DNA of 15,412 bases from DATKSS01 sp035468355. Lineage in GTDB: Bacteria > Chloroflexota > Dormibacteria > Dormibacterales > Dormibacteraceae. Location: positions 1 to 15,412 of the forward strand of contig DATITA010000174.1 of the NCBI GenBank assembly GCA_035468355.1, read 5' to 3'. The translations under genes were made by a program, and so were the position numbers. The notes beneath the pieces were generated by a model. That model saw only the letters and a list, made by a program, of their open reading frames with translations, did no database searches and had not been told where the DNA came from. Below are positions 1-9,434 of the stretch, piece by piece (the first letter of the stretch is position 1; each line of letters starts with the position of its first letter).

Positions 1-104
1 TCCCGCGAACCAGGTTCATAGGCCTCGGCGACCGGCTCGCCTTGGGCAGACACGTTGCGTATAACGGCCAAAGGTACACGCCCCTGTGGCCTAAAGTCTT
101 GAAC
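1..104. other. upstream flank of the HhH-GPD gene, no gene recognised
   Basis: No convincing coding sequence is visible here. A TTG-initiated extension of the downstream frame begins at 42, but the protein family starts at the ATG at 105, so these bases are more likely a 5' flank. Two -10-like boxes occur: TATAAC at 60-65 and TAAAGT at 92-97. Neither has a recognisable TTGACA-type -35. Confidence 0.4.
92..97 (+). promoter_or_regulatory. candidate leaderless -10 box (TAAAGT) of the HhH-GPD gene
   Basis: TAAAGT fits the TAnnnT pattern of bacterial -10 elements and ends 7 nt before the ATG at 105. This would put the transcription start at or next to the start codon. No Shine-Dalgarno sequence precedes the ATG, which agrees with a leaderless message. 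TATAAC at 60-65 is a rival -10 that would give a short leader. Sequence-only inference. Confidence 0.35.
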
Positions 105-647
105 ATGCCGATCGTTTGGACCCAGGACCCCGCCGCCAACCACCTTCTCGAGACCGACCCGCTCGCGCTGCTGATCGGCCTGGTGCTCGATCAGCAGATC
201 AAGATGGAGAAGGCTTTCAGCGGCCCATACGAGCTGAAGCGCCGGCTCGGCCACCTGGACGCCCGCAAGATCGCCGCCATGGACCCAGACGAGCTGGACG
301 CCGTCTTCCGCGAGCGCCCCGCGCTGCACCGCTTCCCCGGCAGCATGGCGAGGCGAGTGCAGGCGATGTGCCAGGTCGTCGTCGACGATTACGGCGCCGA
401 CGCAGGCTCGGTCTGGAGAGAAGCGCGCGACGGTGACGACCTGGCCGCGCGCATCAAGAAGCTTCCGGGGTTCGGCGACATGAAGGTCAAGATCCTGGTC
501 GCCGTCCTGGCCAAGAAGTTCGGGGTCAAGCCAAGTGGCTGGGAAAAGCACGCCGCCTCCTGGCACACGGTCGCGGACGTGGACTCCGCCGAATCGATGG
601 CGCAAGCGCGAGAGGTCAAGCGGGAGATGAAGGCGGGCAAACGGTAG
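105..647 (+). CDS. HhH-GPD family base excision DNA repair-like protein
   Basis: The predicted protein has 180 residues and resembles the small uncharacterised HhH-GPD family. An N-terminal helical segment carries LLIGLVLDQQIKMEKAF (residues 22-38), matching the family's DQQ-MEKAF block. A helix-hairpin-helix hairpin LPGFGD lies at 120-125, followed by a basic helix (KVKILVAVLAKKFG). HhH-GPD proteins bind DNA through the hairpin, and many are glycosylases that remove damaged bases. I cannot point to the catalytic Asp or Lys with certainty, so substrate and activity are unassigned. I chose the ATG at 105 over the TTG at 42 because the family begins close to the DPLALLIG block. The gene is monocistronic, and its stop lies 117 nt before trpE with no clear terminator between them. 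Confidence 0.8.
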   Translation: MPIVWTQDPAANHLLETDPLALLIGLVLDQQIKMEKAFSGPYELKRRLGHLDARKIAAMDPDELDAVFRERPALHRFPGSMARRVQAMCQVVVDDYGADAGSVWREARDGDDLAARIKKLPGFGDMKVKILVAVLAKKFGVKPSGWEKHAASWHTVADVDSAESMAQAREVKREMKAGKR

Positions 648-654
648 CCGCCCG

Positions 655-682
655 CTGAAAGTCCGCCGGCATCTGATAACGT
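655..682 (+). promoter_or_regulatory. candidate promoter of the trp-aro operon (extended -10)
   Basis: TGATAACGT at 674-682 reads as an extended -10 (TGn followed by TAACGT). CTGAAA at 655-660 matches four of six positions of TTGACA with a 16 bp spacer. Transcription would start near 688-690 and leave a leader of about 75 nt. This is the best promoter candidate in the 648-764 gap, but it has not been tested. Confidence 0.45.
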
Positions 683-764
683 TTGGCGTCCGGCGCGGCC
701 ACAGTGAGTCGCGCGGACGAGTCGAGATCCCGGCGCCGCGCGCCAGTCAGATGAGGGGAACCAG
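683..764 (+). promoter_or_regulatory. trpE leader region with Shine-Dalgarno
   Basis: The short leader holds a clear Shine-Dalgarno (AGGGG, 754-758) six nt before the trpE ATG. GCGCGGC at 693-699 could pair with GCCGCGC at 735-741, but the loop is long and there is no following T-run. I see no Trp-codon leader peptide, no T-box specifier or antiterminator motif, and no intrinsic terminator. How tryptophan controls this operon at the RNA level is therefore not evident. Confidence 0.4.
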
Positions 765-2173
<1,409 letters not shown>

Positions 2174-2174
<1 letters not shown>

Positions 2175-2782
2175 TGTCGATCGCCCTCATCGACAACTAC
2201 GACTCCTTCACCTACAACCTCGTGCAGCAAATGGCCGAGCTGGGAACCGAGCCCAGGGTGTTTCGCAACGACGAGGTCACCGTTGAGGAGCTGTCCACCT
2301 TCGACGGCATCGTGATCTCGCCCGGGCCTGGGAGGCCCGAGGACGCGGGGGTCTCGAATGATGCGATCCGTTCCCTGAGCGGCAGAATCCCGATCCTCGG
2401 CGTGTGCCTGGGTAACCAGTGCATCGGGCAGGTGTTCGGGGCCACCGTGTCCCGCCACGAGCCCTCGCACGGCAAGACGTCGTGGATCCGGCACGACAAC
2501 TCGGGCGTGATGGCGGGCGTGAGCGATCCATTCGAGGCCACGCGCTATCACTCGCTGATCGTCGAGAAGTCGTCGGTGCCGGCGGAGCTCATCGTCACCG
2601 CATGGACCGCGGACGGGACGGTGATGGGCCTCCGCCACGTCCGGCACCCGACTTACGGGGTGCAGTTCCATCCCGAATCTGTGCTGACCAGGGAAGGCAC
2701 GAAGATCATCGGCAACTTCGTTCGCCGCGCCGCTTCCCCGGCGGCGGGGCGGTCGCCCGCCGCCGTTGAGGAAACGAGGTGA
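2174..2782 (+). CDS. trpG: anthranilate synthase component II (glutamine amidotransferase)
   Basis: This class I glutamine amidotransferase supplies ammonia to TrpE. The 202-residue protein begins with the family signature LIDNYDSFTYNL. It has the oxyanion block SPGPGRPEDAG, the nucleophile elbow GVCLGNQ with Cys78, and the His166/Glu168 pair in GVQFHPES, so the Cys-His-Glu triad is complete. The residue after LG in the elbow is Asn, whereas His is usual (GVCLGHQ). The junction reads GTGATG: a GTG start at 2171 is also possible. I prefer the ATG at 2174 because GGAG at 2162-2165 sits 8 nt upstream. The Pro/Ala-rich C-terminal tail after residue 188 is not part of the domain. Dual use for p-aminobenzoate synthesis cannot be excluded. 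Confidence 0.95.
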
Positions 2783-3780
2783 TCGACTCGATCGCGAAGC
2801 TGGTGCGCTGCGAGTCCCTCACGGAAGACGAGGCCGCCGCCGCGTTCGAGGTCATCATGCACGGCGACGCGACGCCGTCTCAGGTGGCAGGCTTCCTCGT
2901 GGCGCTCCGCATGAAAGGCGAGACCGCCGACGAGATCACTGGTTTCGTCCGAACAGTCAGGTCCGTAGCGACTCCGATCGAGGTCGAGGGTGATCTTCTC
3001 GATACCTGCGGCACCGGTGGGGACGGCCTCGCCACGTTCAACATATCGACGCTGGCGGCCATCGTGGCTGCCGCATGTGGCGCAAGGGTCGCCAAGCACG
3101 GCAATCGCGCCGCCTCGTCCCTGTGCGGATCTGCCGACGTGCTCGAGCAGCTCGGGGTCAAGATCGACCTTGCGCCGGAAGGGGTGGCGCGGTGCATCGA
3201 CCAGGCGGGCATCGGCTTCCTGTTCGCGCCGGTCTTCCACCCGGCCTTCCGATTCGTCTCGGTGCCGCGCCGAGAGCTGGCCGTGCGCACGGTCTTCAAC
3301 GTCCTGGGACCCCTGTGCAACCCCGCCGGCGCTCGATTCCAGGCGTTGGGCGTGGCCGACGGAAAGCTGGCCGCCAAGATGGCCGACGTGCTTCAGCGAC
3401 TGGGCGTTGAGCGGGCGATCGTCTTCCATGCCGGCGACGGCATGGACGAGCTGTCGGTGAGCTCTCCGTCGTCGGTGATCGAGATCGACGGACATCGCAA
3501 GGAGTACCAGCTTGATCCCGCCGACCTCGGACTGGAGATGGCCCCGGTCGAGACGATGCGGGGGGGAGGCCCGGAGGAGAACGCCCGGCTCGCGCGCGAG
3601 ATCCTCGACGGCGCCACCGGCCCGCGCCGCGACATCGTGCTCCTCAACGCCGCGGCCGCCCTGCGCGCTTGCGGGCGCGCCGGCGGCTGGAAGGAGGGAC
3701 TCGGCCTCGCCGCGGAAGCGATCGACTCCGGGGGGGCGGGGGAGGTCCTGCAGCGGTGGGCCGCGATCTCCCAGCAGTGA
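2779..3780 (+). CDS. trpD: anthranilate phosphoribosyltransferase
   Basis: This enzyme transfers the phosphoribosyl group of PRPP to anthranilate. The 333 residues carry the PRPP-binding GTGGD loop (78-82), NIST (88-91), KHGNRAASSLCGSADVLE (106-123), the anthranilate-binding RRE and NVLGPLCNPA segment (164-183), and the DGMDE metal site (220-224). Length is normal for the family and it is not fused to TrpG. The GTG start overlaps the trpG stop as GTGA, and GAGGA at 2768-2772 provides a ribosome binding site. The trpC start lies 12 nt after its stop, the largest gap inside the operon. Confidence 0.97.
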   Translation: MIDSIAKLVRCESLTEDEAAAAFEVIMHGDATPSQVAGFLVALRMKGETADEITGFVRTVRSVATPIEVEGDLLDTCGTGGDGLATFNISTLAAIVAAACGARVAKHGNRAASSLCGSADVLEQLGVKIDLAPEGVARCIDQAGIGFLFAPVFHPAFRFVSVPRRELAVRTVFNVLGPLCNPAGARFQALGVADGKLAAKMADVLQRLGVERAIVFHAGDGMDELSVSSPSSVIEIDGHRKEYQLDPADLGLEMAPVETMRGGGPEENARLAREILDGATGPRRDIVLLNAAAALRACGRAGGWKEGLGLAAEAIDSGGAGEVLQRWAAISQQ

Positions 3781-3792
3781 AATCCCGCTGAA

Positions 3793-4581
3793 GTGAGCTC
3801 GGAGGACATCCTGGCCCGGCTAGTGCTCGAGGCGCGGCAGGACCTGCAGCGGCGGCGTCACCTCGTCGGCTCGGACCAGTTCGAGAGGTCGGTGGCCGCC
3901 TACGTGCCCAAGGACTTCGCGGGCGCCCTGAACCGGCCGGGGCTGGCGGTGATCGCAGAGATGAAGCAGCGCACGCCGACCATGGGCGTCCTGGCGGAGC
4001 AATACAATCCGGCCGACCTGGCGCTCGTGTATACCGAGGGCGGCGCCGCGGCGCTGTCTGTGCTGACGCACATGGCGAGCTTCGGCGGTCGACCGGAGCA
4101 CGTCCGGTCCGCGCGCGAGGCGACAGACCTGCCGATCCTGCGCAAAGACTTCATCACCGACCCGTTCGAGATCGCGGAGGCGAGGGCGTCGGGCGCCGAC
4201 GCCGTGCTGCTCATCGTCGCGGCGCTCCAGAGCACCCAGCTCGCCGACCTGCTCGCGGTCGCCCGCAGCCGCGGCGTGGCGGCGCTCGTGGAGGTGCACG
4301 ACGAGCGGGAGGCGAACGCGGCTCTCGAGTCGGGCGCTGTGATCGTGGGCGTGAATCACCGGGACCTGCGCACCTTCGACATCGACCTCGGCCTCACCGG
4401 GCGCCTGAGGAAGATGATCCCGGAGCAGGTTATTCTCGTTGCGGAGAGCGGCATTCATTCGGCCGATGACGCGCGACGCCTGCGCGAGGCCGGTGCTGAC
4501 GCAATCCTGGTGGGCGAAGAGCTGATGAGGTCGCCCGACCCCGCGGCGAGGATCAGGGAGCTGACCAGTTGGTCCGCGTGA
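3793..4581 (+). CDS. trpC: indole-3-glycerol phosphate synthase
   Basis: This enzyme catalyses decarboxylative ring closure of CdRP to indole-3-glycerol phosphate. The 262-residue TIM barrel retains all catalytic positions known from the family: Glu56 and Lys58 (AEMK), Lys118 (LRKDF), Glu167 (LVEVH), Asn188 (GVNHRD) and Ser219 (AESGI). The loop after the catalytic lysine is unusual (KQRTPTMG where KRxSPSxG is typical). The TDxxFFxGS segment reads THMASFGG at 92-99, so substrate-binding loops have drifted while chemistry residues have not. The GTG at 3793 lacks a convincing Shine-Dalgarno, so translation may rely on re-initiation after trpD. The 3' end overlaps trpF by 13 nt. Confidence 0.95.
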   Translation: MSSEDILARLVLEARQDLQRRRHLVGSDQFERSVAAYVPKDFAGALNRPGLAVIAEMKQRTPTMGVLAEQYNPADLALVYTEGGAAALSVLTHMASFGGRPEHVRSAREATDLPILRKDFITDPFEIAEARASGADAVLLIVAALQSTQLADLLAVARSRGVAALVEVHDEREANAALESGAVIVGVNHRDLRTFDIDLGLTGRLRKMIPEQVILVAESGIHSADDARRLREAGADAILVGEELMRSPDPAARIRELTSWSA

Positions 4582-5176
4582 AGATATGCGGGATCTGCGA
4601 CGCCGAGGCCGCCGCGGTCGCGGCCGACGGCGGCGCGGACATGCTCGGTTTCCACTTTTGCCCCTCGCGGCGGCGCGTCACGCCGGAGGCGGCGAAGGCC
4701 ATCGTCGACTCCCTCGACGTGCGGCCGTCGATCGTCGGCGTGTTTATAGACCAGTCGGAGGACGAGGTGCGCCAGGTCTCCAACTTCGTGGGCCTCGACG
4801 TCGTGCAGCTCCACGGCTCCGAGCCGCCCGGCTTCAGGGCCGGCAAGCCCGTGATCAAGGTGTTGAAGGTCCGGGACGGGGTGATCGGGGGCGCACTCGA
4901 CTGGCCGGACCCGCTGATGATCGACTCGTGGTCGGCCGACCAAAGGGGTGGCACCGGCCGGACCTGGGACTGGGAGCTCGCCCGCCCGCTGCTCGAATCG
5001 CGGCGGGTGTTCATCGCCGGGGGTCTTGAACCGGGTAACGTGGGCGACGTCGTGAGCCGCTTCAAGCCGTACGGCGTCGACGTCTCGAGCGGTGTCGAAG
5101 CCGAGGTCCGCGTGAAAGACCCCGAGAGGGTGCGCGCCTTCATCCGCAACGTGCGCCTGGCGGAGATGAGGGTCTG

Positions 5177-5177
<1 letters not shown>
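4569..5177 (+). CDS. trpF: phosphoribosylanthranilate isomerase
   Basis: This enzyme isomerises phosphoribosylanthranilate to CdRP. The 202-residue barrel begins MVRVKICGI, placing the general-base Cys at position 7. The general-acid Asp119 lies in LMIDSWSADQRGGTG, and the phosphate-binding C-terminal strands read IAGGLEPGN and GVDVSSGVE. The TTG at 4569 is chosen because GGGAG at 4556-4560 is 8 nt upstream and the family normally has about three residues before KICG. A GTG at 4578, which overlaps the trpC TGA as GTGA, would also give MKICG but sits too far from that ribosome binding site. It is a separate gene, not fused to trpC as in enterobacteria. Confidence 0.95.
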
Positions 5178-6417
<1,240 letters not shown>

Positions 6418-6421
<4 letters not shown>

Positions 6422-7215
6422 CTTCGCGGGGGCCCCTGGAAAAGGTGGCTGACCCCACTCGTCTGGAGGCGGCGGTGCGCGCCGACGGCGACCTCAAGCT
6501 GATCGCATACCTGATGGCCGGGCATCCGACCAAGAAGCGCTCCATCGAGGTGGGCAAGAGGCTGGCGGCTTCCGGTATCGCAGCGCTGGAGATCGGCATC
6601 CCACATTCCGACCCGCTGGCCGATGGCCCGGTGATCCAGCGCGCCGGTCAGGCGGCGCTGGATCACGGGATGACCGTGGGCGGCGCCCTCGAGGTCGCCG
6701 CGGCGATCTCGACAGAAGGCGTGCCGGTCGTGCTGATGACCTACATCAACCCCATCCTGTCGCACGATCCGCGCCGCTTCGCGGCCGAGGCTTCTCAGGC
6801 CGGAGTGTCCGGTGTCATCGTGCCCGACCTTCCCGTCGAGGAGTCCGAGCCGGTGGCGGGCTGGCTGCGCTCAGCTTCTCTCGACACCATATTCATGGTC
6901 GCGCCGACCACCTCGAAAGACCGCATGGAGGCCATCTGCGCTCACTCCAGCGGCTTCGTCTACTGCGTGACTGTCACCGGCATAACCGGGGCTCGCAAGG
7001 ACCTTCCCGACGGGATGACGGAGCTGTTCGCCGACGTGCGCACGAAGACCCGGCTTCCGCTGGCGGCAGGCTTTGGCATCTCGCGCCCGGAACACATGAA
7101 AGGGCTGCGCGGCAAAGTGGACGCAGCCGCGGTGGGCAGCGCGATCGTCAGCGAGATCGACGGCGGGGGCGACGCTGTCGGGCTCGTGAAGGAGCTGCTC
7201 AAAGCATGCCGGTAA
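6418..7215 (+). CDS. trpA: tryptophan synthase alpha subunit
   Basis: This subunit cleaves indole-3-glycerol phosphate to indole and glyceraldehyde 3-phosphate and channels indole to TrpB. The 265-residue barrel keeps the catalytic Glu58 and Asp69 in EIGIPHSDPLADGPVIQ. It also has YINPIL, the loop VPDLPVEES, TVTGITGARK and the phosphate site AGFGIS. His63 occupies the position that is usually Phe or Tyr in the IPFSDP motif. The GTG start overlaps the trpB TGA as GTGA, and its ribosome binding site is inside the hairpin at 6402-6418. The 3' end overlaps aroH by 10 nt. Confidence 0.96.
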
Positions 7216-7601
7216 GGGGGATCCGCGGCGCCACCACGGCCGAGGCCAACACCGTGGAAGCCATCACCGAGGCCACCGACGAGCTCCTGCGGGAGCTCAT
7301 CCGCCTGAACGACCTGGACCCTTCGGAGATCGCCTTCGCGTACTTCACCACGACGCGCGACCTGGACGCGGAGTTCCCAGCGATCGCAGCCCGCAAGCTG
7401 GGCTGGCTCGAGGTTCCGCTGCTCTGCGGTCACGACATGGACGTGCCCGAATCCAATCCTCGCGGTGTGCCGATGTGTGTGCGCATCCTCCTGCTGTACA
7501 ACACGCCTCGGCCACAGGCCACGATCCGGTTCGCTTATCTTCGCGGCGCCCAGGCGATCAAGGCGGACCTGGAATATTTCAGGGGGTCACTCAAGCCTTG
7601 A
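7206..7601 (+). CDS. aroH: chorismate mutase, AroH (monofunctional, Bacillus-type) family
   Basis: This enzyme rearranges chorismate to prephenate and so opens the Tyr/Phe branch. The 131-residue protein aligns with trimeric AroH-type mutases: RGIRGATT at the N-terminus (Arg7), FTTTRDLDAEFPAIAAR, and the CVRILL strand (Arg93) with Tyr111 downstream. By hand alignment to the remembered Bacillus subtilis protein, the catalytic Glu78 position is Asp77 and the Arg116 position is Lys119. The loop between MDV and CVR is about four residues longer. The enzyme is probably active, but these changes merit a check. The gene lies between trpA (10 nt overlap) and the DAHP synthase gene (TTGA overlap), next to the tyrA product that consumes prephenate. 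Confidence 0.92.
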   Translation: MPVRGIRGATTAEANTVEAITEATDELLRELIRLNDLDPSEIAFAYFTTTRDLDAEFPAIAARKLGWLEVPLLCGHDMDVPESNPRGVPMCVRILLLYNTPRPQATIRFAYLRGAQAIKADLEYFRGSLKP

Positions 7602-8614
7602 TCATCGTCATGTCCCACACCGCAAGCGAGTCGGAGATCTCCGCAGTCGTTGACCGCGTTCATGAGATCGGTCTCAAGACGGAGCTCTCGCGCGGCGAGG
7701 AGAGGACGCTCGTCGGCGTGATCGGCGGCAACGCGTACGCCTACAAGGAGGCGTTCTCTCACCTCAGCGGCATCCACGAGATCATCCCGATCACCAAGCC
7801 GTTCAAGCTGGCGAGCCGCGAGTTCAGACCTGCCAACACGGTGGTCGACGTCGGAGGCGTGAAGATCGGGGCCGACGAGGTGGTGATCATGGCCGGACCA
7901 TGCTCGGTCGAAGGTGAGGAGATGCTCATCGAGACCGCGCGCCACGTCGCCGCGCAGGGGGCCAGGGTGCTGCGCGGGGGCGCTTTCAAGCCGCGAACCT
8001 CGCCTTACTCGTTCCAGGGCCTGGGCGAGGCGGCTCTGAAGATGATGGATGCCGCGCGGGCCGAGACCGGCCTCAAGGTCGTGACCGAGGTGGTCTCGCC
8101 GAGCGACGTCGAGCTGGTCGCTCGTTACGCCGACATCCTGCAGCTGGGTACGCGCAACATGCAGAACTACGCCTTGCTGCAAGAGGCGGGCAGGTCGGGC
8201 AAACCGGTCCTCCTGAAGCGCGGCATGTCCTCGACGATCGAGGAGTGGCTGCTGGCGGCGGAGTACGTCCTGTCGCAGGGCAACCGCGATGTGATCCTGT
8301 GCGAGCGCGGTATCCGCACCTACGAAACGGCGACCCGCTTCACGCTTGACCTGAACGCCGTCCCGCTGGTGCGCGAGCTCTCTCACCTGCCTGTAGTCGT
8401 CGACCCGTCGCAGGCGACCGGTCGGTGGTCCCTGGTCCGGCCGATGTCCCTTGCCGCCGTGGCGGCCGGCGCGCACGGACTGATCATCGAGGTCCATCCA
8501 ACCCCCAACCAGGCGCTGTCCGACGGCGCGCAATCGCTCGATTTCGACAGCTTCGACCGCTTGATGGCGGATCTTCGTCGGCTTCTCGGCGCGATGCAGA
8601 AGCAGCTCGCCTAG
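7598..8614 (+). CDS. aroF: 3-deoxy-7-phosphoheptulonate (DAHP) synthase, type I-beta
   Basis: This is the first enzyme of the shikimate pathway, joining PEP and erythrose 4-phosphate. The 338 residues match the length of the Thermotoga maritima type I-beta enzyme. An N-terminal ferredoxin-like regulatory domain (about 1-75), which mediates Tyr/Phe inhibition in relatives, precedes the barrel. The barrel has AGPCSVEG (99-106), LRGGAFKPRTSPYSFQG (125-141), LLKRGM (205-210), CERGIRT (235-241) and IEVHP (297-301). Expected metal ligands Cys102, Glu298 and Asp309 are present, but the His of the DPSH motif is Gln272. The TTG at 7598 is preferred because it overlaps the aroH stop (TTGA), follows AGGGGG at 7581-7586, and gives the family's N-terminus. 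The frame stays open upstream inside aroH without homology. Confidence 0.95.
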   Translation: MIIVMSHTASESEISAVVDRVHEIGLKTELSRGEERTLVGVIGGNAYAYKEAFSHLSGIHEIIPITKPFKLASREFRPANTVVDVGGVKIGADEVVIMAGPCSVEGEEMLIETARHVAAQGARVLRGGAFKPRTSPYSFQGLGEAALKMMDAARAETGLKVVTEVVSPSDVELVARYADILQLGTRNMQNYALLQEAGRSGKPVLLKRGMSSTIEEWLLAAEYVLSQGNRDVILCERGIRTYETATRFTLDLNAVPLVRELSHLPVVVDPSQATGRWSLVRPMSLAAVAAGAHGLIIEVHPTPNQALSDGAQSLDFDSFDRLMADLRRLLGAMQKQLA

Positions 8615-8615
8615 C

Positions 8616-9434
8616 GTGCCCACCGTCGCCGTGGTGGGCCTGGGTCTAATGGGCTCGTCCTTCGCGCTCGCGCTGAAACGGTCGCGACCCGAGATCGTGA
8701 TCGCCGGAAGTGACCACGACCAGGCCGTCGTCCGTAAGGCGCTCGACCGCGGCATCGTGGAGACGGCGAGCGCTGATGTGAGCGTGGCCGAGATGGCGGA
8801 CGTGGTGGTGATCGGCGCTCCGATTCGCGCCATGCCCGAGCTCTTTGCCCGACTGGCGCCACTGGCAGCCGGCAAATTCATCACCGACATGGCCAGCACC
8901 AAGGTGAGCGTGATGGAGTGGGCGGCGGCGGCGCAACTCGACCTGGTCGGCGGGCACCCCATGTGCGGCAAGGAGACGGCTGGAATCGACGCGGCGGATG
9001 CCACCATCTTCGACGGTGCGCCGTGGGTGCTGACGCGCGGCGAGCCGCGGATCGTCGAGCTGGTCGAGGCCGTCGGGGCGCAGCCGGTGGTGATGGACGC
9101 TACGACCCACGACCAGCTGGTGGCTGGAGTGAGCCACGCCGCGTTCCTCCTGTCCGTCGGGTACGTGCTCGCGCTCTCGCGTCGGAGCGACTGGCCGCAG
9201 GCTTCGCGGCTCGCTTCATCCGGCTACCGCGACATGAGCCGGCTGGCGGCGGGCGACCCAGAGCTCTACGCCGGCGTGGCGAAGACCAACCGGGAGAACC
9301 TGGTCGAGATGCTCGACGCGGTCACGGCCGAGCTGGCGCGGCTGCGCCGGCACCTGCAGGCGGACGACCCGCGCTTGATCGAGCTTTTCGAAGAGGCCCG
9401 CGCCGTCCGCGAGCGCTGGGCCCGGCCGAGGTGA
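8616..9434 (+). CDS. tyrA: prephenate (or arogenate) dehydrogenase
   Basis: This is an NAD(P)-dependent oxidative decarboxylase of prephenate in tyrosine synthesis. The 272-residue protein has an N-terminal Rossmann fold with GLGLMG (8-13) and DMASTK (91-96). The catalytic-site block GGHPMCGKETAG (112-123) contains His114. FDGAPWVLT (132-140), HDQLVAGVSHAAF with His174, and SGYRDMSRLA with Arg209 complete the helical domain. There is no fused chorismate mutase and no C-terminal ACT domain, so feedback control may be weak or exerted at DAHP synthase instead. Prephenate versus arogenate preference cannot be read from the sequence. The GTG start lies one base after the aroF TAG, has no clear Shine-Dalgarno, and begins inside a potential hairpin (8618-8639). 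Confidence 0.94.
   Translation: MPTVAVVGLGLMGSSFALALKRSRPEIVIAGSDHDQAVVRKALDRGIVETASADVSVAEMADVVVIGAPIRAMPELFARLAPLAAGKFITDMASTKVSVMEWAAAAQLDLVGGHPMCGKETAGIDAADATIFDGAPWVLTRGEPRIVELVEAVGAQPVVMDATTHDQLVAGVSHAAFLLSVGYVLALSRRSDWPQASRLASSGYRDMSRLAAGDPELYAGVAKTNRENLVEMLDAVTAELARLRRHLQADDPRLIELFEEARAVRERWARPR
8618..8639 (+). promoter_or_regulatory. inverted repeat at the start of tyrA
   Basis: GCCCACC (8618-8624) and GGTGGGC (8633-8639) are perfect 7 bp complements separated by 8 nt, and G-U pairs could extend the stem inward. The stem begins in the third base of the tyrA GTG, so it may hinder initiation unless ribosomes arrive from aroF. The 3' arm also encodes the Rossmann VVG residues, so coding constraint is an adequate alternative explanation. 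Confidence 0.3.

Noticed and set aside
7475..7597. Possible N-terminal extension of DAHP synthase into aroH
   Set aside because: The extra residues lack homology and overlap aroH coding; the TTG at 7598 gives the 338-residue family length and has a ribosome binding site.
7535..9007. 490-codon open frame on the - strand across DAHP synthase and tyrA
   Set aside because: It spans two clearly real + strand genes and has no family resemblance; it is a shadow of GC3 bias.
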